Of a stretch of 64,000 nucleotides of DNA, positions 56,619 to 64,000 are shown piece after piece. The notes beneath the pieces are model-generated. The model had not been told where the DNA came from and did not search any database. It was given only the letters and a program-made list of their open reading frames with translations. The position numbers were made by a program, and so were the translations under genes. Numbering within the stretch: position 1 is the first letter of the stretch; each line of letters begins with the position of its first letter. The DNA is from Rhizobium lentis (lineage in GTDB: Bacteria; Pseudomonadota; Alphaproteobacteria; Rhizobiales; Rhizobiaceae): NCBI RefSeq assembly GCF_014200175.1, contig NZ_JACHBD010000002.1, positions 372,001-436,000 of the forward strand, in the 5' to 3' direction.

Positions 56619-57353
56619 ATGCAATCCGGTCTTTACGTTTCTCTGTCGTCGCAGATGGCGCTCGAAAAGCGCCTGAACACCATCGCGGACAACATGGCCA
56701 ACGTGAACACGACCGGTTTTCGCGCCACCGAGGTGAAGTTCGACGAGATGGTGGCGGCCACCAAGAACAAGCTGAACACGAAGGTTGCCTTCGTCTCCCA
56801 GGGCAATGATTATCTCAACGAGCAGAACGGCGAACTGCAACACACCGGCAACATGCTCGATTTCGCCGTCAAGGGCGATGCCTGGTTTGCACTCGACACG
56901 CCGGCCGGGCGTGTGCTGACGCGGGACGGCCGCTTCACCCTGAAAGAAACCGGCGAGCTCGTCTCGATCCGGGGATATCCGGTTCTCGACGCTGGCGGCG
57001 CGCCGATCCAGCTCGATACGAAAGCCGGCGAGCCGGCGGTCGGCGCCGACGGCGTCATCTATCAGTCAGGCCGGCAGGTCGGATCGCTCGGGCTGTTCGA
57101 GGCCGATATCAGCAAGGGTTATCTGCGCTACGAAAACAGCGGCATCATGACCACCGATCAGCCGCGCGCCGTGGTGGACCACTTCAATGTCGGCGTCGAG
57201 CAGGGTTATCTGGAAAACTCCAACGTCAATGCCATGCGCGAGATCACCCAGCTGATCGAAGTCAACCGCGCCTTTGAAAGCATCTCGTCGCTGATGCGCG
57301 ACAGCGAGGATTCGTTCAAGCAAGCCGTCCAGACGCTCGGGGGCAGCCGCTAA
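56619..57353 (+). CDS. flgF: Flagellar proximal rod protein FlgF
   Basis: 244 residues. Rod-protein N-terminal motif (LSSQMALEKRLNTIADNMANVNTTGF) and C-terminal motif (ENSNVNAMREITQLIEVNRAFESI). Exported without a signal peptide by the flagellar type III system. Name taken from position and length. ATG 56619 is at the family start. The stop is the first triplet of repeat copy C. Confidence 0.92.
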   Translation: MQSGLYVSLSSQMALEKRLNTIADNMANVNTTGFRATEVKFDEMVAATKNKLNTKVAFVSQGNDYLNEQNGELQHTGNMLDFAVKGDAWFALDTPAGRVLTRDGRFTLKETGELVSIRGYPVLDAGGAPIQLDTKAGEPAVGADGVIYQSGRQVGSLGLFEADISKGYLRYENSGIMTTDQPRAVVDHFNVGVEQGYLENSNVNAMREITQLIEVNRAFESISSLMRDSEDSFKQAVQTLGGSR

Positions 57354-57435
57354 TGCCTTTCGCCCAAAAGTGTGCGGCGGTTTGGGGAGGACGACATGCA
57401 TAAGAACAAAGACCGAAAATGCGTCGCGTTTTCGG
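57351..57435. repeat. Dispersed mosaic repeat, copy C, with hairpin
   Basis: TAATGCCTTTCGCCC at 57351-57365 includes the flgF stop codon and matches copy A at 12 of 15 bases. Core GCGGTTTGGGG...ACGACATGCAT (57391-57401) and AACAAAG (57405-57411). Hairpin CCGAAAA (57413-57419) / TTTTCGG (57429-57435) follows and ends 13 bases before the fliI start, inside a likely operon. Confidence 0.72.
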
Positions 57436-57448
57436 GTGGGATTGAAGC

Positions 57449-58843
57449 ATGAGCACGCTGCTGTCCGAGTACGGCCTTTCCCCGAAGCTGGCGTATCTGG
57501 CGGGTCTCGTCGAGCAATATGCATCGCCCGAGTTCGCGGTTGCCCATGGCGGCCGCGTGCAGACCATTGCCGCCGGCCACTACACCGTTCGCGGTCTTTC
57601 CCGCCATGTTCGTCTCGGCGAGTTCGTGGCGCATAAATCCGCCTCCGGCGTCCATCTCGGCGAGGTCGTTCGTGTCGAGCCGGAGCTGATCTACGTCTGC
57701 CCGATCGAACCCGGCGAGCCGATCGGCATCCATGATACCGTCATCCGCAAGGGTGCCTTCCGTATTTCGCCGTCCGACAGCTGGTGCGGGCGCACACTCA
57801 ACTCGCTCTGCGAGCCGATCGACGGGCTGGGTCCGATCGTCGAGGGCCTCGATCGCCGCTCCATCTCCAACACCGCGCCGCCGTCGATGACCCGCCAGCG
57901 CGTCGGGACCGGCTTCAAGACCGGCGTGCGCGCGATCGATATCTTCTCGCCGCTCTGCCTCGGGCAGCGCCTCGGCATTTTCGCCGGATCCGGCGTCGGC
58001 AAGTCGACGCTTTTGTCCATGCTCGCCCGCGCCGATGCCTTCGACAAGGTCGTCATCGCGCTCGTCGGCGAACGCGGCCGCGAGGTGCGCGAATTCATCG
58101 AGGATACACTCGGCAGCAATATGAAGAAGGCGATCGCCGTCGTCGCGACCAGCGACGAGAGCCCGATGCTGCGCAAGATGGCACCGCTGACAGCAATCAC
58201 CATTGCCGAGCACTTCCGCGACAAGGGCGAGAACGTCCTCTTCATCGTCGACAGTGTTACCCGTTTCGCCCACGCGATCCGCGAGGTGGCAACCGCCTCC
58301 GGTGAGCCGCCGATCGCGCGCGGCTATCCCGCCTCGGTCTTCACCGAACTGCCGCGCCTGCTCGAACGCGCCGGTCCAGGCCCCGAGGATGCAGGCACGA
58401 TCACCGCGATCATCTCGATCCTCGTCGACGGCGACAATCATAACGACCCGATCGCCGACTCGACGCGCGGCATCCTCGACGGCCATATCGTCCTGCAGCG
58501 CAGCCTCGCCGAAGAAGGGCGTTATCCGCCAATCGATCCGCTCGCCTCGATCTCGCGTCTTGCCCGTAAGGCTTGGACGCCGGACCAGGAAAAGCTCGTG
58601 TCGCGGCTGAAAGTGTTGATCCACCGCTTTGAGGAGACGCGAGACCTGCGCCTGATCGGCGGTTACCGCCAGGGCGCCGATCCCGATCTCGACATGGCGG
58701 TGAAGCAGGTCCCCATCATTTACGACGTCCTGAAACAGGCGCCGGGCGATCGTGAGTCGGTCGACGCCTTTGCTGATCTCGCCGGCGCGCTGAAGGCCGC
58801 AGCCGGCATGGGCAATCAGGGCGCACCCATCCAAAGGAGATAG
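57449..58843 (+). CDS. fliI: Flagellum-specific export ATPase FliI
   Basis: 464 residues. Walker A GSGVGKST (about 182-189), Walker B (VLFIVDSVTRFAHA), and the F1-beta-like tail (ASISRLARKAW). Energises the flagellar type III export apparatus from the cytoplasm. Separated from flgF by mosaic repeat C. Confidence 0.95.
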   Translation: MSTLLSEYGLSPKLAYLAGLVEQYASPEFAVAHGGRVQTIAAGHYTVRGLSRHVRLGEFVAHKSASGVHLGEVVRVEPELIYVCPIEPGEPIGIHDTVIRKGAFRISPSDSWCGRTLNSLCEPIDGLGPIVEGLDRRSISNTAPPSMTRQRVGTGFKTGVRAIDIFSPLCLGQRLGIFAGSGVGKSTLLSMLARADAFDKVVIALVGERGREVREFIEDTLGSNMKKAIAVVATSDESPMLRKMAPLTAITIAEHFRDKGENVLFIVDSVTRFAHAIREVATASGEPPIARGYPASVFTELPRLLERAGPGPEDAGTITAIISILVDGDNHNDPIADSTRGILDGHIVLQRSLAEEGRYPPIDPLASISRLARKAWTPDQEKLVSRLKVLIHRFEETRDLRLIGGYRQGADPDLDMAVKQVPIIYDVLKQAPGDRESVDAFADLAGALKAAAGMGNQGAPIQRR

Positions 58844-58845
58844 GC

Positions 58846-59388
58846 GTGGCTGAATTCGACGACGAACGCATCGCTTCGCTGAAGCAGCGCAGGAAGGGCG
58901 CCATGCTGGATCGGTTTCTCACCTACACCGGCCTGGCGCTTGCCGGCGCTTCGGCCTTTTTCCCCTGGTACGTCTTCTTCAACGCCGACAAGTTCGGCAT
59001 CAATGTCGCCGCCAGCAGCAATTCGCGCGAACTGCCGGATTGGCCGGCCCGCAACGTATTCAGCGTCTCGCCGCTGGCCATGGTCAACAAGAACGAGGCG
59101 GCCAAGAAGGTTCCGACGGTCGATCCGCTGACAACGGCAACGGTCTCCGATCTCGGCAAGGCGCGTGAAGGCGGCGACATGCTGGAAGATCAGCCTTTCC
59201 CTGGCAAGTCTTCCTTCCGTCTGCTGCATGTCTCCAACGGCCGGGCGCTGATCGAGGATCCCTCGGGCATGTATGTCGTGCGCATCGGCTCGGTCCTGCC
59301 CGACGAAAGCCGTCTTGCGACGCTGGAGCAGCGGGACGGCAAGTGGGTGATCATCACCTCCAAGGGTGAGATCTACAAGAACGACTGA
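58846..59388 (+). CDS. Conserved flagellar-cluster membrane protein, unknown
   Basis: 180 residues from a GTG at 58846 with GGAG at 6 bases, 2 bases after fliI. One membrane helix (FLTYTGLALAGASAFFPWYVFF, about 24-45), then a periplasmic domain ending in a beta-rich C-terminal region (ALIEDPSGMYVVRIGSVLP, GKWVIITSKGEIY). A gene of this kind lies between fliI and flgB in other rhizobia. No symbol. Followed by a terminator, so it ends the flgF-fliI transcript. Confidence 0.75.
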   Translation: MAEFDDERIASLKQRRKGAMLDRFLTYTGLALAGASAFFPWYVFFNADKFGINVAASSNSRELPDWPARNVFSVSPLAMVNKNEAAKKVPTVDPLTTATVSDLGKAREGGDMLEDQPFPGKSSFRLLHVSNGRALIEDPSGMYVVRIGSVLPDESRLATLEQRDGKWVIITSKGEIYKND

Positions 59389-59412
59389 ACCGCTTCAAAG
59401 GCCGAAGGCAAC

Positions 59413-59450
59413 AGGGGCTCCGCCACAGACCGGCGGGAGCCCTTTCTCTT
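59413..59450 (+). terminator. Rho-independent terminator before flgB
   Basis: Stem AGGGGCTCCGCC (59413-59424) with GGCGGGAGCCCT (59432-59443), one bulge, then TTTCTCTT. It starts 24 bases after the preceding stop and separates the flgF-fliI group from flgB. Confidence 0.8.
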
Positions 59451-59528
59451 ATGCGGCCCCCTCTTGTGCGACCTCGTCGAAAGCGCCTCCAAGCCCGATT
59501 TCCGGTAAGTCCCACGCAAGATTACCGC

Positions 59529-59545
59529 ACTAGGTTCGGGCTAGT
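59529..59545. promoter_or_regulatory. Palindrome upstream of flgB
   Basis: ACTAG-GTTCGGG-CTAGT, perfect 5-base arms, ending 17 bases before the flgB start and just before its ribosome site GGAG. Position between a terminator and flgB suggests a regulator site or promoter element for the second rod/ring operon. The binder is unknown; Rem is a candidate by pathway only. Confidence 0.4.
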
Positions 59546-59562
59546 AAAAACGGAGAGTTCTC

Positions 59563-59955
59563 ATGCAACCGATCCAACTTTTCGACTTGGCTTCGCGACA
59601 GGCGGAATGGCTGACGATCCGTCAGCAGGTTGTTGCCGGCAATATCGCGAATGCCAATACCCCGAAATTTCGCGCCAAGGACGTCACGCCGTTTGACGCC
59701 GTCCTGGACAGGTCCGACATCACCATGGCGCGCACCAATCCGGCGCATCTGAGCGGCAACGATTTCAGCGTCAGCGGCGATATCGACGTCAAGGACGCCG
59801 CGCTCGACCAGGAGATCGGCATTCAGGAATCCGGCAACACCGTCGGACTGGCCGAGGAGCTTTCAAAGTCGGGCGACATCAAACGCCAGTACGATCTGAA
59901 CACCTCGCTGGTCAGCTCCTTCAACCGCATGATGCTGATGACCGTCAGGAAGTAA
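59563..59955 (+). CDS. flgB: Flagellar proximal rod protein FlgB
   Basis: 130 residues. N-terminal rod motif with [20 protein letters not shown]-terminal [21 protein letters not shown]. First gene after a terminator, with a strong GGAGAG ribosome site. Starts the flgB-flgC-fliE-flgG-flgA-flgI-motE-flgH run. Confidence 0.94.
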   Translation: MQPIQLFDLASRQAEWLTIRQQVVAGNIANANTPKFRAKDVTPFDAVLDRSDITMARTNPAHLSGNDFSVSGDIDVKDAALDQEIGIQESGNTVGLAEELSKSGDIKRQYDLNTSLVSSFNRMMLMTVRK

Positions 59956-59960
59956 TTGTC

Positions 59961-60377
59961 ATGGATCCGCTTTCCGCCGCTATGAAAATTGCCGGTTCGG
60001 GGCTCGAGGCGCAATCGACGCGTCTACGCATCGTCTCGGAAAACATCGCCAACGCCCGTTCGACCGGCGACACGCCCGGCGCCGACCCCTATCGTCGCAA
60101 GACGATTACCTTCGGCCAGCAGATGGACCGCGCGAGCGGCGTCGAGATGGTCAACGTCAAGAAGGTCGGCGTCGACGAAGGTGATTTCAGCACCGAATTC
60201 GACCCCAGCAACCCGGCTGCGGACCGGAAGGGCGTCGTCAAGCTGCCGAACGTCAACATCCTGGTCGAGATGGCAGACATGCGTGAAGCCAACCGCTCCT
60301 ACGACGCCAACCTGCAGACCATCAAGCAGACCCGCGACCTCATTTCGTCCACGATCGATCTTCTGAAGAGCCAATAA
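59961..60377 (+). CDS. flgC: Flagellar proximal rod protein FlgC
   Basis: 138 residues. Rod N-terminus ([24 protein letters not shown]) and C-terminus ([26 protein letters not shown]). Starts 5 bases after flgB. Confidence 0.94.
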   Translation: MDPLSAAMKIAGSGLEAQSTRLRIVSENIANARSTGDTPGADPYRRKTITFGQQMDRASGVEMVNVKKVGVDEGDFSTEFDPSNPAADRKGVVKLPNVNILVEMADMREANRSYDANLQTIKQTRDLISSTIDLLKSQ

Positions 60378-60380
60378 TAA

Positions 60381-60722
60381 ATGATCAGCAGCGTCCAGAA
60401 TGTCAGCAACCTTTCGATGACTCGTGCGCTCGGCGCCGTCGACACCGAAAATTCCGCCTCAGCGTCAGCAACGACCATGCCGGGCACCGCGGGTGCGGCC
60501 AACGGTATGAGCTTCGCATCCGTCATGGGCAACATGGCGACCGAGGCTGTCAACAGCCTGAAGGGCGCCGAAAGCATGTCCTTTGCCGGCATCAAGGGCA
60601 CGGCGACGACCCGCGAAGTCGTCGATTCCATGCTCCAGGCCGAGCAGACGCTGCAGACTGCGATTGCCATCCGCGACAAGATCGTCTCGGCCTTTCTCGA
60701 AGTCACAAAGATGCAGATGTAA
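60381..60722 (+). CDS. fliE: Flagellar hook-basal body protein FliE
   Basis: 113 residues. C-terminal FliE signature (TTREVVDSMLQAEQTLQTAIAIRDKIVSAFLEVTKMQM). Joins the MS ring to the rod. Starts 3 bases after flgC. Confidence 0.93.
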   Translation: MISSVQNVSNLSMTRALGAVDTENSASASATTMPGTAGAANGMSFASVMGNMATEAVNSLKGAESMSFAGIKGTATTREVVDSMLQAEQTLQTAIAIRDKIVSAFLEVTKMQM

Positions 60723-60741
60723 CTGATTTGAGGACGAACAC

Positions 60742-61530
60742 ATGAGAGCGCTCGCCATTGCAGCAACGGGCATGGATGCCCAGCAGACCAACCTGGAAGT
60801 TATCGCGAACAACATCGCCAACATCAACACCACAGGCTTCAAGCGCGCCCGCGCCGAGTTCACGGATCTGCTCTATCAGACCGAACGCGCCAAGGGCGTC
60901 GCCAACCGCGCCAACCAGGCCGTCGTTCCCGAAGGCGCCAATATCGGTCTCGGCGTTCAGACGTCTGCGGTCCGCAATCTGCATCTCCAGGGCGAACTCA
61001 CCCAGACCGGCAACGATCTCGACATCGCACTGATCGGCAAGGGCTTCTTTCAGATCCAGTCGACCGACGGCACCACGCTCTATACCCGCGCCGGCGCCTT
61101 CAACAAGAACGACCAGGGCCAGCTCGTCACGATCGATGGCTATGAAGTCCTTCCCGGCATCACCATTCCGCAGGGGTCGACCGAACTGACCATCAGCCGC
61201 TCCGGCGAAGTGTCGGTCAAGCTGCCCGGGCAGACCAATACGACCGTGCTTGGCCAGTTGACGCTTGCCGACTTCGTCAACGAGGCGGGCCTCCAGCCGA
61301 TCGGCGACAACCTTTTCCAGGAAACGGCCGCCTCCGGCGAGGCCGTCGTCGGCAATCCCGACGAGGAGGGGTTCGCCTACATGAAGCAGGGCTATCTGGA
61401 GTCCTCGAACGTCGATCCGGTGAAGGAAATCACCGAGCTGATATCGGCCCAGCGCGCTTACGAAATGAACTCCAAGGTGATCACTACCGCTGATGAAATG
61501 GCCTCCATCGTCAGCAAGAACCTGAAGTAA
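60742..61530 (+). CDS. flgG: Flagellar distal rod protein FlgG
   Basis: 262 residues, standard length. N-terminus [20 protein letters not shown] with [18 protein letters not shown] and C-terminal [27 protein letters not shown]. Distal rod. Starts 19 bases after fliE. Confidence 0.95.
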   Translation: MRALAIAATGMDAQQTNLEVIANNIANINTTGFKRARAEFTDLLYQTERAKGVANRANQAVVPEGANIGLGVQTSAVRNLHLQGELTQTGNDLDIALIGKGFFQIQSTDGTTLYTRAGAFNKNDQGQLVTIDGYEVLPGITIPQGSTELTISRSGEVSVKLPGQTNTTVLGQLTLADFVNEAGLQPIGDNLFQETAASGEAVVGNPDEEGFAYMKQGYLESSNVDPVKEITELISAQRAYEMNSKVITTADEMASIVSKNLK

Positions 61531-61546
61531 AGGGAAGGGCCGAAAC

Positions 61547-62029
61547 ATGATGTTTTGCCGGGCAGGACACATCTCGGGATGGATGGCGGCAGCCATGATC
61601 GCAGTCGCGGGCATCGTCATGCCCGCAGGCGCCGACGCCGGCATGGGCTATGCCGTCGTCCCGACGACAATCATCTACCCCGGGGATACATTATCGGCGA
61701 GCCAGCTTCAGGAGGTCGAGGTCACCAACCCCAACCTTGCCGGCGATTTCGCCAAATCGATCTCCCAGGTCGAAGGCCTGGTCTCCAAGCGCACGCTGCT
61801 GCCGGGCCGCACGATCGCGGTTTCGGGTCTGCGCGAACCCTATACGGTGACGCGCGGCTCTTCGATCCGCCTGGTCTTCTCTCTGGGCGCGATGACAATC
61901 TCGGCCGCCGGCACGCCGCTCGAAGACGGCGCCACCGGGCAGCTCATCCGCGCGCGCAATATGGATTCCGGCGTCATCGTCAGCGGCACGGTGCTTGCCG
62001 ACGGCACGGTCCATGTGAGGGCAAAATGA
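61547..62029 (+). CDS. flgA: P-ring assembly chaperone FlgA
   Basis: 160 residues. Signal peptide of about 32 residues (MAAAMIAVAGIVMPAGADAG), then a SAF-type C-terminal domain (KRTLLPGRTIAVSGLREPYTVTRGSSIRLVF). Periplasmic chaperone for FlgI, encoded next to it with a 4-base overlap (ATGA). Confidence 0.92.
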   Translation: MMFCRAGHISGWMAAAMIAVAGIVMPAGADAGMGYAVVPTTIIYPGDTLSASQLQEVEVTNPNLAGDFAKSISQVEGLVSKRTLLPGRTIAVSGLREPYTVTRGSSIRLVFSLGAMTISAAGTPLEDGATGQLIRARNMDSGVIVSGTVLADGTVHVRAK

Positions 62030-63147
62030 GATTGTTGTTCCGTTTCCTGACCCTTGCCGCGGTTCTCGCCATGAGCCTGGCCGACGTCGCTCCCGCCTGG
62101 GCGCTGACGTCGCGCATCAAGGATATCGCCTCCCTCCAGGCCGGCCGCGACAATCAGCTGATCGGTTATGGCCTCATCGTCGGTCTGCAGGGCACCGGCG
62201 ACGGCTTCCGGTCGTCGCCCTTCACCGAGCAGTCGATGCGGGCGATGCTGCAGAATCTCGGCATTTCGACGCAGGGCGGCCAGTCCAGCGCCAAGAACAC
62301 CGCCGCCGTGATGGTCACCGCCAACCTCCCGCCGTTCGCAAGCCCCGGCAGCCGTATCGACGTGACGGTCAGCTCGCTCGGCGACGCGACGTCGCTGCGC
62401 GGCGGCACGCTCGTCATGACCTCGCTTTCCGGAGCCGACGGCCAGATCTACGCCGTCGCGCAGGGCGCCGTCATCGTCTCCGGCTTTCAGGCCCAAGGCC
62501 AGGCGGCGACCGTGACCGAAGGTGTGACCACCGCCGGCCGCGTGCCGGGCGGCGCCATTATCGAACGTGAGTTGCCCTCCCGCTTCAAGGATTCGGTCAA
62601 TCTCGTGCTGCAGCTGCGCAATCCCGACTTCTCGACGGCGATCCGCATCGCCGACATCGTGAACGGTTATGCCTCGGCCCGCTTCGGCGGCCCGGTCGCC
62701 GAAGCCAAGGATTCGCAGGAAGTGGTGATCCAGAAGCCGCGCCAGGCCGATCTCACCCGGCTGATGGCCGATGTCGAAAACCTCATCGTCGAAACCGATA
62801 CGCCGGCCAAGGTTGTGATCAACGAGCGCACCGGAACAATCGTCATCGGCTCCGATGTCCGCGTCTCGCCGGTCGCCGTCAGCTACGGCACGCTGACGGT
62901 CCAGGTCACCGAAACGCCGCAGATCATCCAGCCTGAACCTTTCTCGCGCGGCCGGACCGCGGTCCAGCCGCAGACCGATATCGCGGCTGAGCAGACCGGC
63001 GGACGCGTCGCCATCATCGACGGTCCCGACCTCAGGACCCTTGTCGCCGGCCTCAACAATATCGGTGTGAAACCGGATGGCATCATCGCCATTCTCCAGG
63101 GCATCAAATCGGCGGGCGCCCTGCAGGCGGAGCTTGTGCTGCAATGA
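62026..63147 (+). CDS. flgI: Flagellar P-ring protein FlgI
   Basis: 373 residues. Signal peptide (LLFRFLTLAAVLAMSLADVAPAWA). P-ring hallmarks SRIKDIASLQAGRDNQLIGYGLIVGLQGTGD and NKNT-like SAKNTAAVMVTANLPPFA. ATG 62026 from the flgA overlap; a longer frame from 61555 is an artefact of overlap. Forms the peptidoglycan-level bushing. Confidence 0.95.
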   Translation: MRLLFRFLTLAAVLAMSLADVAPAWALTSRIKDIASLQAGRDNQLIGYGLIVGLQGTGDGFRSSPFTEQSMRAMLQNLGISTQGGQSSAKNTAAVMVTANLPPFASPGSRIDVTVSSLGDATSLRGGTLVMTSLSGADGQIYAVAQGAVIVSGFQAQGQAATVTEGVTTAGRVPGGAIIERELPSRFKDSVNLVLQLRNPDFSTAIRIADIVNGYASARFGGPVAEAKDSQEVVIQKPRQADLTRLMADVENLIVETDTPAKVVINERTGTIVIGSDVRVSPVAVSYGTLTVQVTETPQIIQPEPFSRGRTAVQPQTDIAAEQTGGRVAIIDGPDLRTLVAGLNNIGVKPDGIIAILQGIKSAGALQAELVLQ

Positions 63148-63683
63148 AGACGATCCTGAACACCGACCTGACGGTCTTGCAATTGCTGCGCCGGCTGGCG
63201 CTCCCGGCAGCAGGCCTCATCCTTCTGTCGATCCCCGGCGCCTTCGCGCAGCAGCACCCGGAGGGAGACATCACGTCTGAGGACGAGATCAAGCAATTCT
63301 GCACCAACATTGCCGATCCCGCCCGCGACCAGCGTTACCTCCTGCAGAAGCAGGAACTGGAAAGGCTTCGCGCCGACATCGACGCCCGCATGGCGGAGAT
63401 GGACAAGCGCAAGGCCGAATATCAGGATTGGCTGAAGCGGCGCGACGATTTCCTGAAGCAGGCGGAAGCCGGTCTCACCGAAATCTACAGGAAGATGAAG
63501 CCGGACGCGGCGGCGCTCCAGCTGCAGGATATGAAGATCGAGGTGGCCTCCGCCGTGATCATGCGGCTCGGCCCGCGCCAGTCGAGCCTCATCCTCAACG
63601 AGATGGACCCGCAGAAAGCAGCCTCCATCGCCAGCGTCATCGCCAGTGCGTCCGATCCCAATACGTCGAAGGATCCTTCATGA
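63144..63683 (+). CDS. motE: Motility protein MotE (MotC chaperone)
   Basis: 179 residues. Signal peptide (ALPAAGLILLSIPGAFAQQ), a coiled-coil (LLQKQELERLRADIDARMAEMDKRKAEY, about 68-115), and a MgtE-N-like end (VIMRLGPRQSSLILNEMDPQKAASIASVI). In Sinorhizobium MotE is the periplasmic chaperone specific for MotC. Overlaps flgI and flgH by 4 bases each. Confidence 0.9.
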   Translation: MKTILNTDLTVLQLLRRLALPAAGLILLSIPGAFAQQHPEGDITSEDEIKQFCTNIADPARDQRYLLQKQELERLRADIDARMAEMDKRKAEYQDWLKRRDDFLKQAEAGLTEIYRKMKPDAAALQLQDMKIEVASAVIMRLGPRQSSLILNEMDPQKAASIASVIASASDPNTSKDPS

Positions 63684-64000
63684 ACATGCGTTTCCCGGCC
63701 GCGATCGCCGCTCTCGCACTCCTTGCAGGCTGCCAGTCTCCGACGGCGGTCAGCGAGATCGGCCGCGCGCCCGCCATGAGCCCGATCGGCAGCGGCCTTG
63801 CCTATGGCCAGACGCCGCAGATGGCGCTCTATCCGAAGCAGCCGCGCGCCGTCGCGCAGGGTTATTCGCTGTGGAGCGATTCGCAGGCCGCCCTGTTCAA
63901 GGACGCACGCGCGCTCAACGTCGGCGACATTCTGACCGTCGACATCCAGATCAACGACAAGGCCTCCTTCGACAACGAGACCAACCGCAGCCGCACGAAT
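63680..64000 (+). CDS. flgH: Flagellar L-ring lipoprotein FlgH (partial, runs off window)
   Basis: 107 codons visible. Lipoprotein signal with lipobox LLAGC (Cys17), then the start of the L-ring domain (YSLWSDSQAALFKDARALNVGDILTVDIQINDKASFDNET). Outer-membrane ring subunit. The 3' end is outside the window. Start fixed by the ATGA overlap with motE. Confidence 0.92.
   Translation, partial: MNMRFPAAIAALALLAGCQSPTAVSEIGRAPAMSPIGSGLAYGQTPQMALYPKQPRAVAQGYSLWSDSQAALFKDARALNVGDILTVDIQINDKASFDNETNRSRTN

Noticed and set aside
61555..62025. Long upstream extension of flgI within flgA
   Set aside because: Out-of-frame reading of flgA; FlgI needs its signal peptide at the ATG 62026.
1..64000. CRISPR array, tRNA/rRNA genes, transposases or prophage genes
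   Set aside because: No regularly spaced direct repeats, no cloverleaf or ribosomal sequence recognised, no transposase or integrase motifs in any frame.

Overview
The window is high-GC alphaproteobacterial chromosome. It most likely comes from Rhizobium sensu stricto (R. leguminosarum / R. etli group). The main evidence is the right half, which has the rhizobial gene order icpA-cheS-cheY1-cheA-cheW-cheR-cheB-cheY2-cheD-cheT-fliF, visN-visR, flhB-fliG-fliN-fliM-motA, then flgF-fliI-(unknown)-flgB-flgC-fliE-flgG-flgA-flgI-motE-flgH. This order is known from Sinorhizobium and Rhizobium. Supporting features are two CheY proteins, the globin-coupled receptor at the head of the che operon, the VisN/VisR regulators, the PE-ligase-polymerase order of LigD, multiple Ku paralogues, and a mosaic intergenic repeat of rhizobial type. 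The species is inferred, not read directly.

Left part (1-13.1 kb): the start of an exported protein, an S41 processing protease with a small exported protein behind it, and a small membrane protein. A TetR regulator diverges from a Rid-family protein; between them lie three evenly spaced palindromes. An eight-gene minus-strand operon follows: GntR/FCD regulator, peptide-type binding protein, two permeases, a DHDPS-family lyase/aldolase, two ATPases and a second DHDPS-family protein. It looks like an uptake-plus-catabolism unit for an unknown substrate.

13.2-22.3 kb: a right-handed beta-helix protein, a non-homologous end-joining locus (ku convergent with ku-ligD), two small proteins, an OsmC-family protein, a FAD/NAD(P)-binding protein and an EamA exporter. 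22.3-31.1 kb: a VOC-dioxygenase/esterase fusion, then a dense run of seven signalling genes (histidine kinases, stand-alone receivers, one LuxR-type regulator), including a kinase with a FixL-like PAS domain. 31.2-38.4 kb: secDF, a small membrane protein, a KefB/YbaL-type antiporter, a small Cro/CI protein, a 273-bp inverted-repeat element and a GT39-type glycosyltransferase.

38.8-64 kb: chemotaxis and flagellum. The che operon encodes receptor, kinase, adaptor, adaptation enzymes, two response regulators and the CheZ-like CheT. fliF is followed by a terminator. visN-visR encode the heterodimeric LuxR-type master regulator of motility. The minus-strand motA-fliM-fliN-fliG-flhB group builds the stator, the C-ring and part of the export gate. 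The plus-strand flgF-to-flgH run builds the rod, rings and export ATPase. The window ends inside flgH. No tRNA, rRNA, CRISPR array, transposase or phage gene was recognised.
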